A DNA stretch of 64,000 nt from Sphingobium subterraneum (GCF_014199435.1 NZ_JACIJP010000005.1:62001-126000); one strand, 5' to 3'. Counted from the first letter of the stretch, positions 27,375 through 38,421 are shown. Made by a program: numbers and translations. Notes: generated from the letters alone by a model not told the origin.

Positions 27375-28622
27375 GTGATTGCCTCGCTCCCCTCTCTGCG
27401 CATGTTTCGGCTTCCGCCGCTTGGGCGCTGGCTCCTGATTCCGGCGGCCGTGCTGCTCGGTCTGGGTGCGGCAATGCTCGTCGCGCAGATGGAGGGCGAG
27501 CGCGGGGTTCCGCCGATCGCCAGCAGCGGCGACTTCGAGGTCGGCGGCATCAAGGTCGATGTCGCGGCGGGGACCGCCGACGCCGCCCGCACGGCGGGGT
27601 GGCGGCTGGCGCAACGGCTGGCGTGGCGGCAATTATGGGCCAACACCAATGGCGGCGGCGCGCCGGGCCTGTCCGATTCGCAGCTTGACCAGATCGTGTC
27701 GGGCATCGAGATCGAATCGGAGCAGATCGGCCCCACCCGCTATATCGCGTCGCTGCGCGTGCTGTTCGACCGGGCGCGGGCTGGACAGATTCTGGGCGTG
27801 AGCGGAGGTGGGTTGCGGTCCCCGCCGCTGCTTGTGATTCCTGTCCTGTGGCAGGGTGGCAGCGCCGTCAGCTTCGAGACGATCAACGAGTGGCAAAAGG
27901 CCTGGGCGCGCTATCGCACGGGGGACAGCCAGATCGACTATGTGCGCACCAGCGGCACCGGGCCGGACGCGTTGCTGTTGAATGCCGCGCAGACCGGACG
28001 GCGCGGGCGCAACTGGTGGCGTGTCTTGCTCGACCAGTATGGCGCGGCCGACGTCGTGATCCCGATCGCGCGGTTGGAACGGCAATGGCCGGGCGGGCCG
28101 GTCGAAGGACAATTTTCCGCGCGTTATGGCCCGGACAACATGCTGATCGGTACTTTCAGCCTGCGCGTGGCGAGTGAAGCTGACCTGCCCAAAATGCTCG
28201 ATGAGGGCGTTCGACGCATCAACACGCTCTACACGCAGGCGTTGATCGACGGGCGGCTGCGACCCGACCCGTCGCTGGTGATCGATGAGCCGGTCAACGC
28301 CAGCGATCTTGAAATCGAGAATATCAGTGATGCGGTGATCGAGACCGGCGACGCTGCGGCCACCGGAACGGCGAGTTTCACGATACAGTTCGATACGCCC
28401 GATGTGGGTTCGGTCAGCCAGGGCGAGGCGCTGGTCCGGGCCATTCCTGGCGTCCGTTCGGCGGCGACGAGCAGCCTTGCGCTGGGTGGCACATCGGTGA
28501 TGCAGGTGAGTTTTGACGGCACCAGCGATATGCTGCGCACGGCATTGCAGGCGCGGGGCCTTAATGTGGCGGGCACCGGATCGGTGCTGCGCATCAGCCG
28601 TAAGCAGGGCGGTGCGCCGTGA
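27375..28622 (+). CDS. DUF2066-family membrane-anchored protein
   Basis: 415 residues if the GTG at 27375 is used, which has AGGG just upstream; the ATG at 27402 has no visible SD. An N-terminal hydrophobic anchor or signal (LLIPAAVLLGLGAAMLVA) is followed by a periplasmic region of about 380 residues. The middle region (LVIPVLWQGGSAVSF, WWRVLLDQYGAADVVIPIARL) resembles DUF2066 proteins, which are commonly found next to hda. The function is not known. It is coupled to hdaA by a GTGA overlap, so the two are co-translated. Confidence 0.75.
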   Translation: MIASLPSLRMFRLPPLGRWLLIPAAVLLGLGAAMLVAQMEGERGVPPIASSGDFEVGGIKVDVAAGTADAARTAGWRLAQRLAWRQLWANTNGGGAPGLSDSQLDQIVSGIEIESEQIGPTRYIASLRVLFDRARAGQILGVSGGGLRSPPLLVIPVLWQGGSAVSFETINEWQKAWARYRTGDSQIDYVRTSGTGPDALLLNAAQTGRRGRNWWRVLLDQYGAADVVIPIARLERQWPGGPVEGQFSARYGPDNMLIGTFSLRVASEADLPKMLDEGVRRINTLYTQALIDGRLRPDPSLVIDEPVNASDLEIENISDAVIETGDAAATGTASFTIQFDTPDVGSVSQGEALVRAIPGVRSAATSSLALGGTSVMQVSFDGTSDMLRTALQARGLNVAGTGSVLRISRKQGGAP

Positions 28623-29308
28623 GCCAATTGGGCCTGCCCTTCGACTGGGCGGGGCAGGGGGCGCAGAAGGCGGGCGCGGGCGAACCGGGTGGTGGTGATG
28701 CTTTCATCGTCAGCGACGCAAACCGCCTTGCCGCCCGCCATATCGAACAGTGGCGCGACTGGCCGATTCCGGTGGCGGTGCTGAGCGGCCCGCCGCGGTC
28801 GGGGCGAACGACGCTGGCGCGGCACTTTGCCGCGATATCGAGTGGCACAATCATCGATCCGGTCGAGGGCATGACGGACGAAGCGCTGTTCCATGCGTGG
28901 AACCGGGCGCTCGACACACATACGCCGCTGCTGCTGGTAGCCGGAAGCACTCCCGCGCAATGGACGGTGACATTGCCGGACCTCCGCTCACGGCTCGCCG
29001 CCGCGCCGCATGTGGCGATCGCGGAGCCGGATCATGATCTTGTCCGCGCCCTGATCGAGACGGGTCTGGCGCGGGCTGGTTCCGCCTTTTCCGCCGATGC
29101 GCCGGAATGGATCTCCCGTCGGTTGGAACGACGCTATGCGGTCGTCGCTGCCGTTCTTGCTCTCCTCAATCAGGCCTCCTTGTCATCATCCCGTAAGATT
29201 TCCGTGCCTTTTGCCAAAGAGGCGCTGCACAACGCCGGATTTTTGCCTATAGTCGATGATGATGCTGCGCCGGAGACGGATCGTCCCGGCCCAGATAGCG
29301 GGGAATGA
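28619..29308 (+). CDS. hdaA: Hda-type DnaA regulatory protein
   Basis: 229 residues, starting at a GTG that overlaps the upstream stop. The N-terminus carries a beta-clamp-binding sequence QLGLPF (residues 3-8), as in Hda. An AAA+ P-loop GPPRSGRTT (57-65) has Arg where Lys is usual, again like Hda. There is no DnaA domain IV, so it does not bind DnaA boxes. With the clamp it stimulates ATP hydrolysis by DnaA to stop re-initiation of replication. Its stop overlaps the ppk1 start (ATGA). Confidence 0.87.
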   Translation: MSQLGLPFDWAGQGAQKAGAGEPGGGDAFIVSDANRLAARHIEQWRDWPIPVAVLSGPPRSGRTTLARHFAAISSGTIIDPVEGMTDEALFHAWNRALDTHTPLLLVAGSTPAQWTVTLPDLRSRLAAAPHVAIAEPDHDLVRALIETGLARAGSAFSADAPEWISRRLERRYAVVAAVLALLNQASLSSSRKISVPFAKEALHNAGFLPIVDDDAAPETDRPGPDSGE

Positions 29309-31449
29309 ACGTGTCCGAAGCCGATCCCAGCAGCAGTTTCGCTACCCGAAGCGATCGCTATTTCAACCGCGAGCTGTCGTGGCTGGCGTTTAACCGTCGC
29401 GTGTTGGAAGAAGCGATCAACCGCGCGCACCCGATTTTGGAGCGCCTGCGCTTCCTGTCGATCTCGGGAAACAATCTCGACGAATTCTTCATGGTGCGCG
29501 TCGCGGGTCTCAAGGGGCAGCAGCTCGAAAACGTCGATCTGCGCTCGGCCGACGGGCTGACCCCTGCGCAGCAACTCGCCGCAATCGAGGCGGAAGCGGA
29601 CCTGCTGATGAGCGAGCAGCAGCAGGTGTGGCATGTGCTGCGCGGCGAACTGGCCGAGGTCGGAGTCGAGGTCGTGGGGCTCGAGCCGCTGAGCGCGGAT
29701 GCGGAAGCGTGGCTTGCCGAGCATTTCACGACGCAGATCTTCCCGATCCTAACCCCGCAGGCGCTGGATCCCGCGCATCCCTTTCCGTTCATTCCCAACC
29801 TCGGTCTGTCGATCGTGTTCGATCTGGTGCGCAATTCCGACAAGCAGAATGTGCGCGAGCTGGTGATGATCCCGTCGTCGCTGCCGCGCTTCGTGCGGAT
29901 ACCGGGCGAACCGGCGCGCTATATGGCGTTGGAGACGGTCATCCGGCGCTATTCGCACCGGCTGTTTCCTGGCTTCGCCGTCAATGACAGCGGCGTGTTT
30001 CGCATTGTGCGCGACAGCGATATCGAGCTGGAGGAAGAGGCGGAAGACCTCGTCCGCTATTTCCGCAGCGCCATCAAGCGGCGCAAGCGCGGGCGCGTCA
30101 TCCGGCTCGAAGTCGAGCAGGGCATTCCCGACGCGATCGAGGAAATGCTGCAGGATATGATGCAGGGCGGCGATGCGCTGATTGCCGAGATCGATGGACT
30201 GATCGGCATCGGCGATCTTGACCGGATCGTCGAGGAAGATCGGCCAGACCTGAAGTTCGAACCCTATGCCGCGCGATTCCCGGAGCGCATTCGCGAATAT
30301 GGCGGGGACTGTTTCGCGGCCATTCGCGCCAAGGACATCATCGTCCACCACCCTTATGAGAGTTTCGACGTCGTCGTCGCCTTCCTGAAACAGGCGGCGG
30401 CGGATCCGGATGTCGTTGCGATCAAGCAGACGCTGTACCGCGCGGGAAAGCAGTCGGCGGTCATCCGCGCGCTGATCGACGCGGCGGAGGCGGGCAAATC
30501 CGTGACGGCGGTGGTCGAGCTGAAAGCGCGGTTCGACGAGGAGCAGAACCTCCTCTGGGCAAGCGCACTGGAGCGGGCGGGGGTGCAGGTCGTCTACGGG
30601 TTTATTGATTGGAAAACCCACGCGAAGATTTCCATGGTCGTACGGCGTGAGGCGGACCAGTTCCGCACCTATTGCCACTTCGGCACCGGCAATTATCATC
30701 CGATCACGGCGCGGATTTACACCGACCTCAGCTTCTTCACGGCCGATCCACGGATCGGGCGGGATGCGGCTTCGGTGTTCAATTACATTACCGGCTATGT
30801 CGAACCGACCGAACTTGAACTGCTCACCATGTCGCCGCGCGACCTGCGTGACCGGCTGTGCGAACTGATCGATGCGGAGATCGAGCATGTTCGGGCTGGG
30901 CGGCCGGGGACGGTGTGGGCGAAGATGAATTCACTCGTCGACCCGGCGATCATCGAAAAGCTTTATGCGGCCAGCAATGCCGGCGTGAATATCGAGCTGA
31001 TCGTGCGGGGCATCTGCTGCCTGCGGCCGGGCGTGTCGGGCATGTCGGAGAATATCCGGGTCAAATCCGTGGTCGGGCGTTTTCTGGAGCACAGCCGCAT
31101 CGCGGTGTTCGGCAACGGCAAGGCGCTCCCCAATAATGGAGCAAATGTGTTCATCGCGTCGGCCGACTGGATGCCGCGCAACTTTGACCGGCGTGTGGAG
31201 TATATGTTGCCGATCGAGAATGAAACGGTGCACGATCAGGTGCTCGATCAGGTGATGGTGGCGAATTTGATCGATACCGAGCAAAGCTGGGTGCTGGATA
31301 GTGAGGGGCGCTATGCGCGCGTGCCGCCCGGCGACAAGCCCTTCAACCTGCACCGCTATTTCATGACCAACCCGTCGCTCTCCGGCCGTGGCGCCGCGCA
31401 GGGCCATGGCGGCGCGGTGCCCAAACTCAGCCTGCGACGGCGCAGCTGA
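29305..31449 (+). CDS. ppk1: Polyphosphate kinase 1
   Basis: 714 residues. It reversibly polymerises the gamma-phosphate of ATP into polyphosphate. The N-terminal domain opens [19 protein letters not shown]. The two catalytic-site histidines lie in [20 protein letters not shown] (equivalent to the autophosphorylated His of E. coli PPK1) and [13 protein letters not shown]. The length fits the family. The start overlaps the hdaA stop, and ppx follows 4 bp later, so DUF2066-hdaA-ppk1-ppx reads as one operon. Confidence 0.97.
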   Translation: MNVSEADPSSSFATRSDRYFNRELSWLAFNRRVLEEAINRAHPILERLRFLSISGNNLDEFFMVRVAGLKGQQLENVDLRSADGLTPAQQLAAIEAEADLLMSEQQQVWHVLRGELAEVGVEVVGLEPLSADAEAWLAEHFTTQIFPILTPQALDPAHPFPFIPNLGLSIVFDLVRNSDKQNVRELVMIPSSLPRFVRIPGEPARYMALETVIRRYSHRLFPGFAVNDSGVFRIVRDSDIELEEEAEDLVRYFRSAIKRRKRGRVIRLEVEQGIPDAIEEMLQDMMQGGDALIAEIDGLIGIGDLDRIVEEDRPDLKFEPYAARFPERIREYGGDCFAAIRAKDIIVHHPYESFDVVVAFLKQAAADPDVVAIKQTLYRAGKQSAVIRALIDAAEAGKSVTAVVELKARFDEEQNLLWASALERAGVQVVYGFIDWKTHAKISMVVRREADQFRTYCHFGTGNYHPITARIYTDLSFFTADPRIGRDAASVFNYITGYVEPTELELLTMSPRDLRDRLCELIDAEIEHVRAGRPGTVWAKMNSLVDPAIIEKLYAASNAGVNIELIVRGICCLRPGVSGMSENIRVKSVVGRFLEHSRIAVFGNGKALPNNGANVFIASADWMPRNFDRRVEYMLPIENETVHDQVLDQVMVANLIDTEQSWVLDSEGRYARVPPGDKPFNLHRYFMTNPSLSGRGAAQGHGGAVPKLSLRRRS

Positions 31450-31453
31450 CAGG

Positions 31454-32998
31454 ATGGCCTTGCGTAGCCTTGTGACGATGCGCCGGGTGCGCGAGGACGA
31501 CATTGCTGTGAGCGGCGACGCGCAAGCGGTGCGACGGCGTGCGATTATCGACATCGGGTCAAACAGCGTCCGCCTCGTTGTGTATGATGGGGCTCCGCGC
31601 AGTCCCGTTATCCTGTTCAACGAAAAGGTGCTTGCCGGACTGGGTGCGGCGCTGGGACAGACCGGGCGGATCGAACCAGAAGCGATGGAGCGCGGGCTGC
31701 TCGCGCTGGTGCGCTATGCCGCCCTGTGCCGGGAAATGCGTGTCGACCGGCTGCGCTGCGTGGCGACGGCGGCGGTACGGGATGCGACCAACGGCCATGA
31801 GCTGATCGCGCGTGCGGAGCGTGAAGCCGGGCTGGCGGTGGAGATCCTGTCCGGTCGCCAGGAAGGCGAGGCGGCGGGCTATGGCGTGCTGTCCGCCATT
31901 CCCGGAGCGGACGGCATTGTCGGCGATCTGGGTGGGGGCAGTCTGGAACTGGCACGGATCAGGGACGGCGCGGTGCATCAGGTTGTGTCACTGCCTCTGG
32001 GCGTCCTGCGCCTCGGCGCGATCCGCAAGCGCGGCAAGGACGCGCTGCGCCAAACGCTCAGCAAGCAGTTGAAGGCGGCGGGTTGGCGTGAGGAAGACAC
32101 CGGGCTTCCTTTCTACATGGTGGGCGGGTCGTGGCGCGCGCTGGCGCATCTCGACATGCAGCTCAACCAGGTTTCATTGCCGATCATCCATCATCACAGC
32201 ATGCCGCGCACGCACGCGACCTATCTGCTCCGGGTTGCCTCGCACCGGTCAAAGGCAAGCCTCAAGTCCATCCCCACCATATCCAGCTCTCGCGCGGCGA
32301 CGTTGGCCGACGCGGCAGCGCTGTTGGCGGCCCTTGTCGGGCGCGTCAACAGTTCGCACCTCGTCGTGTCCGCGCATGGCTTGCGGGAAGGCTTGCTGTA
32401 TCAGGATCTGTCAGCCGAAGATCGCATGCTCGACCCGCTGCTCGCGGCGGCTGAGGCGGAGGGCGAGAGCCAGGGACGGTTCGCGGGGCATGGCCGCCTG
32501 ATAGATGACTGGATCAAGCCGTTGTTTGCCAGCGATCCGCCGGAATGGAAACGGATCCGTCGTGCCGCCTGTCTGCTCGCTGACGTCGGCTGGCGCGCGA
32601 ACCCGGATTTCCGCGCGGAGCGGGGCATGGAGATCGCGCTGCACGGCAACTGGGTCGGCATCGACGTGGCGGGTCGCGCGATGCTGGCGCAGGCGCTCCA
32701 TGGCAATTTTGGCGGCGGAGCGACGGTTGTACCCGAGCTCGCGAAGCTGGCCGGCGACGCCAACGCTCCCGCGCTCCAGCGCGCAGTGCATTGGGGGCTG
32801 GCCATCCGGCTGGCGCAACGTTTGTCGGGCGGCGTGGCGGGTCCGCTACGCGAATGTCGGCTCGTTCTGGATGGCAAGGTCATCGCGCTGCACTTGCCAC
32901 GTGACTACGCCTCGCTGCAGGGCGAGTCAGTGCAGCGGCGCCTCAAGATGCTCGCGGCTGCACTCCGCTACGACTATCGTATTACCATAGCGGAATAG
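31454..32998 (+). CDS. ppx: Exopolyphosphatase / guanosine pentaphosphatase (Ppx/GppA)
   Basis: 514 residues from the ATG at 31454; ATG 31478 and GTG 31509 are possible later starts. The ASKHA-type ATPase fold has AIIDIGSNSVRLVVYDG and GDLGGGSLELARI. A C-terminal HD-like helical region is present, as in the long proteobacterial forms. It hydrolyses polyphosphate and/or pppGpp. Being 4 bp from ppk1, it likely balances polyphosphate turnover. It converges on the I78 gene with one base between the stop codons. Confidence 0.93.
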   Translation: MALRSLVTMRRVREDDIAVSGDAQAVRRRAIIDIGSNSVRLVVYDGAPRSPVILFNEKVLAGLGAALGQTGRIEPEAMERGLLALVRYAALCREMRVDRLRCVATAAVRDATNGHELIARAEREAGLAVEILSGRQEGEAAGYGVLSAIPGADGIVGDLGGGSLELARIRDGAVHQVVSLPLGVLRLGAIRKRGKDALRQTLSKQLKAAGWREEDTGLPFYMVGGSWRALAHLDMQLNQVSLPIIHHHSMPRTHATYLLRVASHRSKASLKSIPTISSSRAATLADAAALLAALVGRVNSSHLVVSAHGLREGLLYQDLSAEDRMLDPLLAAAEAEGESQGRFAGHGRLIDDWIKPLFASDPPEWKRIRRAACLLADVGWRANPDFRAERGMEIALHGNWVGIDVAGRAMLAQALHGNFGGGATVVPELAKLAGDANAPALQRAVHWGLAIRLAQRLSGGVAGPLRECRLVLDGKVIALHLPRDYASLQGESVQRRLKMLAAALRYDYRITIAE

Positions 32999-32999
32999 A

Positions 33000-33305
33000 T
33001 CAGCCGCAACTGGCGCGATCGATCTTCATTGCCGCGTCATAGCTGACCGTCAGCCGGTCCGCGCGATAATCCATGGTCACTGCCATTCCCGGCGCGACCC
33101 AGCGCAGGGTGCGTGCGCCCGACGCCTGCATCATACGCGCGGCGACTTCGGACGAGGCCGTCTGGCCGATGAACAACGCGAGGGCTTCGCCGCGGCATTC
33201 TTCGGAAGGCCCGTTGGCTGCCGGAGGTGGTGAGGACGGAGGCGGGGCGGCAGGCGTGCAACCTGTGGCCAGCAGCATCATTGCCGCAAGGGGGGCGTGC
33301 TTCAT
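33000..33305 (-). CDS. I78-family peptidase inhibitor-like lipoprotein
   Basis: 101 residues. The signal peptide has a lipobox ending LLATGC (Cys16), followed by a Pro-rich spacer. The C-terminal part (APGMAVTMDYRADRLTVSYD, then IDRASCG) matches the I78 inhibitor family, where the two cysteines (here Cys37 and Cys100) are usually paired. It is probably an envelope-anchored serine protease inhibitor. Its ATG overlaps the rnd stop by 4 bp. Confidence 0.82.
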   Translation of the reverse strand: MKHAPLAAMMLLATGCTPAAPPPSSPPPAANGPSEECRGEALALFIGQTASSEVAARMMQASGARTLRWVAPGMAVTMDYRADRLTVSYDAAMKIDRASCG

Positions 33306-34474
33306 ACCTTCTCCGTCCGTGTCATCTTCAAGCGACCGTTGATGACGGCAAAGGCCAGACGCCCTTCGACCAGATCGAGCGCATCGCGCCCGAATTCCTC
33401 GAACCGCCAGCCGTCGAGAATGGGTAGCCCATCGCGCACGCCCGCCGCCAGCATTTCGATGTCGTCCGTACGCGCCATGAGACGGGGCGCCACATCGATT
33501 TCCTTCGCGCGGATCTTGAGCAGCAGCTTGAGGAGATCGGCGACCAGCGCGCCATCCTTGCCGAGGCCGGGTTTGCGGGGATCGCGATCGGGCATTTCGT
33601 CGCGGGGCAGCGGCTGCGCGGACGCCAGAGCATCCATCAGCCGTCGGCCGATGTCATTCGTCTTCCAGTTGGCGGACAGGCCGCGCACCTTGGCCAGATC
33701 GTCCTGATGCCGGGGCGGGTGGGACGCGATGTCGGCCATCGTCTCGTCCTTCATGATGCGTCCGCGCGGCAGGTTCTTGTCCCGCGATTCATGCTCGCGC
33801 CACGCGCCCAGCGCCTTGAGGCGGCCGAGCACGTCCGGCTTCTTGCTGGACACGCGGACGCGCTTCCACGCGTCATCGGGGTTGTTCTCGTAATTGCGCG
33901 GATCGCCGATGCGCTCCATCTCCTGATCAAGCCAGTTGCCCCGGCCGGTGGCACGCAGCTTTTCGAGCATCATCGGGAACATCTGGATGAGATAGGTGAC
34001 ATCGCCGATCGCGTAGTCGATCTGCCGCTTGTCGAGCGGGCGGCGCGCCCAGTCGGTAAAGCGCGCGCCTTTGTCGAGCGAGACGCCGAGCCAGGATTCG
34101 ACGAGATTGCCATAGCCGATCTGCTCCCCCATGCCCAAGGCCATCGCCGCGATCTGCGTGTCGAACAGCGGGAAGGGGGTCTTGCCGGTCAGGTTGTAGA
34201 CGATTTCGAGATCCTGCCCGCCCGCATGAAAAACCTTCAGCACGTCTTCGTTGTTGACCATCAGGTCAAGCAGCGGGGTGAGGTCGATGCCCGAAGCCTT
34301 GGGATCAATCGCGGCGGCTTCGTTGTCATCCGCGATCTGGACCAGACACAGCTCCGGCCAATAGGTGTTTTCCCGCATGAATTCCGTGTCGACCGCGACC
34401 CAGGGCGAACGCGCCAGGCGCTCGCATAAATCGGCAAGATCCTGGCTCGTGGTAATCAGCGGATGAATTTGCAT
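33302..34474 (-). CDS. rnd: Ribonuclease D
   Basis: 390 residues from the ATG at 34474; a GTG five codons upstream is less likely. The DEDD exonuclease motifs are visible: VDTEFMRENTYWPELCLVQI (Exo I, Asp and Glu), FHAGGQDLEIVYN (Exo II) and YAIGDVTYLIQMF (Exo III, Tyr and Asp). An HRDC region follows around residues 205-290. It is a 3'-5' exoribonuclease in tRNA maturation. The coupling to the I78 lipoprotein gene looks positional rather than functional. Confidence 0.95.
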   Translation of the reverse strand: MQIHPLITTSQDLADLCERLARSPWVAVDTEFMRENTYWPELCLVQIADDNEAAAIDPKASGIDLTPLLDLMVNNEDVLKVFHAGGQDLEIVYNLTGKTPFPLFDTQIAAMALGMGEQIGYGNLVESWLGVSLDKGARFTDWARRPLDKRQIDYAIGDVTYLIQMFPMMLEKLRATGRGNWLDQEMERIGDPRNYENNPDDAWKRVRVSSKKPDVLGRLKALGAWREHESRDKNLPRGRIMKDETMADIASHPPRHQDDLAKVRGLSANWKTNDIGRRLMDALASAQPLPRDEMPDRDPRKPGLGKDGALVADLLKLLLKIRAKEIDVAPRLMARTDDIEMLAAGVRDGLPILDGWRFEEFGRDALDLVEGRLAFAVINGRLKMTRTEKV

Positions 34475-34598
34475 ATGGTCTTCGATCACATTAAGGGCAT
34501 GACGCGGTCAGGGCTTCCCAAAACAAAGGGAAACACTGGCCATAGCCCGGTAAACACCATTTGTCATTTCCCGAACGCGGTTGGAAGAAACGAAGATC

Positions 34599-36380
34599 AT
34601 GCACCTGTATCGCACCCATAAATGCGCTGAACTCAGCCCTTTTCATGTTGGAGAGACGGTCCGCGTTTCCGGCTGGGTACATCGCAAGCGCGACCATGGC
34701 GATCTGGTGTTCATAGACCTGCGCGATCATTACGGCATGGTGCAGATCGTGACCGAGGTGGATGGCCCGGTGTTCCAGGTGATCGAGTCGCTGCGCGCGG
34801 AGAGCGTTGTGACGATTACCGGTCGGGTGGTTGCGCGCGCGCCGGAAGCGGTAAACCCCAACCTTGCGACGGGCGCGGTCGAAATCCGCGCGGACGATGC
34901 GGTCGTGCTGTCGGCGGCGCAGGAATTGCCCCTGCCGGTTGCCGGGGAGCAGGACTATCCCGAGGATATCCGCCTGCGCTATCGTTTTCTCGATCTGCGT
35001 CGGGAGCGGCTGCACGCCAACATTGTCAAGCGTACGAAGATCATTTCCGATATGCGTCGTCGCATGGAGGGTGCGGGTTTCACCGAATATTCGACGCCGA
35101 TCCTCACCGCCTCCAGCCCGGAAGGCGCGCGCGACTTTCTGGTGCCCAGCCGCATTCACGCGGGCAAGTTCTATGCCCTGCCGCAGGCGCCGCAGCAGTA
35201 CAAGCAACTGCTGATGGTTGCCGGGTTCGACCGCTATTTCCAGATTGCGCCCTGTTTCCGTGATGAAGATCCGCGTGCCGATCGTCTGCCCGGTGAATTC
35301 TACCAGCTCGACCTCGAAATGAGTTTCGTGACGCAGGAAGACGTGTGGGACACGATGGAGCCGGTGATAGCGCAGGTATTCGAGGAATTCGCTGACGGCA
35401 AGCCTGTCACCCCGGCGGGCCGCTTCCCGCGCATCCCCCATGCCGAAGCGATGCTGAAATATGGCAGCGACAAGCCGGATCTGCGCAACCCCATCCTCAT
35501 CACGGACGTGACCGAGCATTTCGTCGGTTCGGGCTTCGGCATTTTCGCCTCGCTGGTCGAAAGCGGTGCAGTAATCCGGGCTATTCCCGCCCCCGGAGCG
35601 GGAGCGGGCAGCCGCAAGTTCTTCGACGACATGAACAACTGGGCACGCTCGGAAGGCTATTCGGGTCTGGGCTATATCAACATCAAGGATGGGGTGCCCG
35701 GCGGTCCCATCGCCAAGAACCATGGCGAGGAGGCGACCGCGAAGCTCGTTGCCGCGCTCGGCCTTGGCCCCAATGACGGCGTGTTCTTTGCCGCGGGCAA
35801 GGAAGCGCAGGCGGCCAAGCTCGCCGGTCTTGCCCGCATTCGCGTCGGAGAACAGCTCGACCTGATTGACAAGGATCGGTTCGAGCTGTGCTGGATCATC
35901 GATTTCCCGTTCTATGAATATGATGAGGACGCGAAGAAGATCGACTTTGCCCACAATCCCTTTTCCATGCCACAGGGCGGGATGGACGCGCTCAATGGTT
36001 CCGATCCACTGTCGATCAATGCGTTTCAATATGACATGGTGTGCAACGGTTATGAGATTGCATCCGGTTCGATCCGCAACCAGTCGCCCGAACTGATGGT
36101 CAAAGCGTTCGAGCTTGTCGGCTTGTCCCAGCAGGATGTGGAGGATCGCTTCGGCGGCCTCTATCGCGCATTCCAGTATGGTGCACCCCCGCACGGCGGC
36201 ATGGCGGCCGGTGTGGACCGCATCGTCATGCTGCTGTGCGGCGCGCAGAACCTTCGCGAGGTGACGCTGTTCCCGATGAACCAGCGGGCCGAGGATCTGT
36301 TGATGGGAGCACCGAGCGTGCCGGAACTGAAACAGCTGCGCGAACTCAACATCCGCGTGGTGGAACAGACGAAAAGCTGA
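34599..36380 (+). CDS. aspS: Aspartyl-tRNA synthetase
   Basis: 593 residues from the ATG at 34599 (MHLYRTHKC). Bacterial-type class II synthetase: N-terminal OB-fold anticodon domain ([20 protein letters not shown]), motif 2 [19 protein letters not shown], a bacterial GAD insertion, and motif 3 with GVDRIVMLL. The length matches bacterial AspRS. Whether it is discriminating or also charges tRNA-Asn cannot be decided here; gatCAB is not in the window. Confidence 0.97.
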   Translation: MHLYRTHKCAELSPFHVGETVRVSGWVHRKRDHGDLVFIDLRDHYGMVQIVTEVDGPVFQVIESLRAESVVTITGRVVARAPEAVNPNLATGAVEIRADDAVVLSAAQELPLPVAGEQDYPEDIRLRYRFLDLRRERLHANIVKRTKIISDMRRRMEGAGFTEYSTPILTASSPEGARDFLVPSRIHAGKFYALPQAPQQYKQLLMVAGFDRYFQIAPCFRDEDPRADRLPGEFYQLDLEMSFVTQEDVWDTMEPVIAQVFEEFADGKPVTPAGRFPRIPHAEAMLKYGSDKPDLRNPILITDVTEHFVGSGFGIFASLVESGAVIRAIPAPGAGAGSRKFFDDMNNWARSEGYSGLGYINIKDGVPGGPIAKNHGEEATAKLVAALGLGPNDGVFFAAGKEAQAAKLAGLARIRVGEQLDLIDKDRFELCWIIDFPFYEYDEDAKKIDFAHNPFSMPQGGMDALNGSDPLSINAFQYDMVCNGYEIASGSIRNQSPELMVKAFELVGLSQQDVEDRFGGLYRAFQYGAPPHGGMAAGVDRIVMLLCGAQNLREVTLFPMNQRAEDLLMGAPSVPELKQLRELNIRVVEQTKS

Positions 36381-36407
36381 TCCGTCTTCCCGCTGAAGGG
36401 ATTGAAG

Positions 36408-37196
36408 ATGACGATCGACCTCAAGGACTACGAGCAGGGCAAGAAGTTCGACGGTGATTACGACAAGGCGCTGAAAGCCGTCCAGGAGCGGCTGTCGCGC
36501 GTGCAGGTTGCGCACATCGTTCACCGCCGTCGGAGCATCGTGATGTTCGAGGGCTGGGACGCGTCCGGCAAGGGAGGTGTCATCAAGCGGATGACAGCGG
36601 AGCTGGACCCGCGCTATTACGACGTCTGGCCGATCGGTGCGCCGACGCCGGAGGAAAAAGACCGGCATTTCCTGTGGCGGTTCTGGACCAAGCTGCCCGG
36701 CTGTCAGCAGATCGGCATTTTCGACCGGAGCTGGTACGGCCGGGTGCTGGTCGAGCGGGTCGAGGGATTCTGCAGCGAGCGCGACTGGAAGCGCGCCTAT
36801 GACGAGATCAACGAGTTCGAAGCGCAGCAGATCGATGGCGGCACGACCATTGTCAAGCTGTTCATGCATGTGACGCAGGACGAGCAGGACAAGCAGCTCG
36901 CAGAGCGGCTGGACGACCCTTGGAAGCGGTGGAAAACGGGGGCGGAGGATTATCGCAATCGCAGTCAGCGTGCCGCCTATCTCGATGCGCTGCATGACAT
37001 GTTCAAACAGACGGACACGCGCTGGGCGCCTTGGCATGTCATCGACGGCAACGATCGCAAAGCGGGGCGCATCGCGGCGCTGACGGCGATTGCTGACCGG
37101 CTGGAAAAGCTCGTGCCGATGCACATGCCCGACGCCGACCCAGCCGTAGTCGAACTGGCACGGCAGGCGTTTGGCTATCGTTCCAAGGACACTTGA
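36408..37196 (+). CDS. Polyphosphate kinase 2 (PPK2 family)
   Basis: 262 residues from the ATG at 36408, which has AAGGG upstream. The P-loop kinase core has Walker A GWDASGKGGVIKRM, lid-region FLWRFWTKLPG, and Walker B GIFDRSWYGRVLVERVEGF. PPK2 enzymes use polyphosphate to phosphorylate nucleotides; the single-domain size fits class I (NDP to NTP), but the class is not certain. It follows aspS by 27 bp and ends at a strong bidirectional terminator. Confidence 0.9.
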   Translation: MTIDLKDYEQGKKFDGDYDKALKAVQERLSRVQVAHIVHRRRSIVMFEGWDASGKGGVIKRMTAELDPRYYDVWPIGAPTPEEKDRHFLWRFWTKLPGCQQIGIFDRSWYGRVLVERVEGFCSERDWKRAYDEINEFEAQQIDGGTTIVKLFMHVTQDEQDKQLAERLDDPWKRWKTGAEDYRNRSQRAAYLDALHDMFKQTDTRWAPWHVIDGNDRKAGRIAALTAIADRLEKLVPMHMPDADPAVVELARQAFGYRSKDT

Positions 37197-37234
37197 TCGT
37201 CTGCCGATCGCTAGGCAAGGCCGACAAAAAGAAA

Positions 37235-37258
37235 CCCCGCAGAGTTGCCTCTGCGGGG
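37235..37258. terminator. Bidirectional Rho-independent terminator
   Basis: A perfect 10-bp stem, CCCCGCAGAG and CTCTGCGGGG, with a TTGC loop. T-runs flank both sides: TCTTTTA on the plus strand, and TTTCTTTTT on the minus strand. It separates the convergent PPK2 and rplA genes and ends the secE-nusG-rplK-rplA unit. Confidence 0.93.
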
Positions 37259-37284
37259 TCTTTTAATGGACGCGATCGGTCGGG

Positions 37285-37986
37285 TCAGATGACGCCGCCG
37301 ACCTGGGCCACGTCGATCTTTACGCCCGGGCCCATCGAGGACGACAGGGCGATCTTGCGGACATATTTGCCCTTCGATCCCGACGGCTTTGCCTTCACGA
37401 TGGCGTCGACGAACGCATCGAAGTTCTTGCGCAGGTCGGCTTCGCTAAAGCTGGCCTTGCCGAGACCGGCGTGAATGATGCCAGCCTTTTCCACGCGGAA
37501 TTCGATCTGGCCACCCTTGGCGGCCTTAACGGCTTCGGCGACGTTCGGGGTAACGGTGCCGAGCTTCGGGTTCGGCATCAGGCCCTTTGGACCGAGCACC
37601 TTACCGAGACGGCCGACGAGACCCATCATATCCGGCGTCGCGATGACGCGCTGAAAATCGATGTTGCCCGCCTGGATGCTGTCGAGCAGGTCTTCCGCAC
37701 CAACGATATCGGCACCGGCGGCGGTCGCCGCTTCGGCCTTGTCGCCGCGGGCGAACACGGCGACGCGTACGTCCTTGCCGGTGCCTGCGGGCAGCGTGAC
37801 GACGCCGCGCACCATCTGGTCCGCATGGCGGGGATCGACGCCCAGGTTGATCGCGACTTCGACGGTTTCGTCGAACTTCGCGGTCGCGTTGGTCTTGATG
37901 AGCGCGAGCGCTTCATCGACGCCGTGCAGCTTTTCGCGATCGATGGTCGTGGCCAGAGCCTTGGCCTTCTTGGTCAGCTTTGCCAT
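37285..37986 (-). CDS. rplA: 50S ribosomal protein L1
   Basis: 233 residues, standard length. L1 landmarks: [57 protein letters not shown] and [20 protein letters not shown]. Binds 23S rRNA at the L1 stalk and can repress its own operon. It follows rplK by 3 bp. rplJ-rplL do not come next; a terminator does, so this operon stops at rplA. Confidence 0.98.
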   Translation of the reverse strand: MAKLTKKAKALATTIDREKLHGVDEALALIKTNATAKFDETVEVAINLGVDPRHADQMVRGVVTLPAGTGKDVRVAVFARGDKAEAATAAGADIVGAEDLLDSIQAGNIDFQRVIATPDMMGLVGRLGKVLGPKGLMPNPKLGTVTPNVAEAVKAAKGGQIEFRVEKAGIIHAGLGKASFSEADLRKNFDAFVDAIVKAKPSGSKGKYVRKIALSSSMGPGVKIDVAQVGGVI

Positions 37987-37989
37987 GTC

Positions 37990-38421
37990 TTAGCCCTCCA
38001 CCACGGTGAGGCCCATCGCGCGAGCGGAGCCTTCGATAATCTTCGTTGCGGCTTCGATGTCGTTCGCGTTGAGGTCGACCATCTTTGCCTGCGCGATGTC
38101 CGCGAGCTGCGAACGCTTGATCGATCCGGCAGACACCTTGCCCGGCTCCTTCGAACCCGACTTCAGGTTCATCGCCTTCTTGATGAGATAGGTGGCCGGC
38201 GGCTGTTTCGTGACGAACGAGAAGCTGCGGTCGGCATAGACGGTAATGATGGTAGGCAGCGGCGTGCCCTTTTCCTGCTTGTCGGTCGCTGCGTTGAACG
38301 CCTTGCAGAATTCCATGATGTTGACGCCGCGCTGACCCAGAGCAGGGCCGATCGGCGGCGAGGGATTGGCGGCGCCCGCGGGCACCTGGAGCTTGATATA
38401 GCCCGTAATCTTCTTAGCCAT
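37990..38421 (-). CDS. rplK: 50S ribosomal protein L11
   Basis: 143 residues from the ATG at 38421 ([20 protein letters not shown]). It contains [23 protein letters not shown] and the C-terminal RNA-binding domain ([14 protein letters not shown]). It forms the base of the L7/L12 stalk. It is separated from nusG by about 190 bp that carry a palindromic repeat element, so an internal promoter or attenuation there is possible. Confidence 0.98.
   Translation of the reverse strand: MAKKITGYIKLQVPAGAANPSPPIGPALGQRGVNIMEFCKAFNAATDKQEKGTPLPTIITVYADRSFSFVTKQPPATYLIKKAMNLKSGSKEPGKVSAGSIKRSQLADIAQAKMVDLNANDIEAATKIIEGSARAMGLTVVEG

Noticed and set aside
29749..30888. Minus-strand ORF of 379 residues over ppk1
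   Set aside because: Antisense of a conserved gene; no recognisable product.
34491..37124. Minus-strand ORF of 877 residues
   Set aside because: It lies fully antisense to aspS and PPK2, which have clear families. The His/Arg/Asp-rich product is the typical mirror of GC-rich codons.
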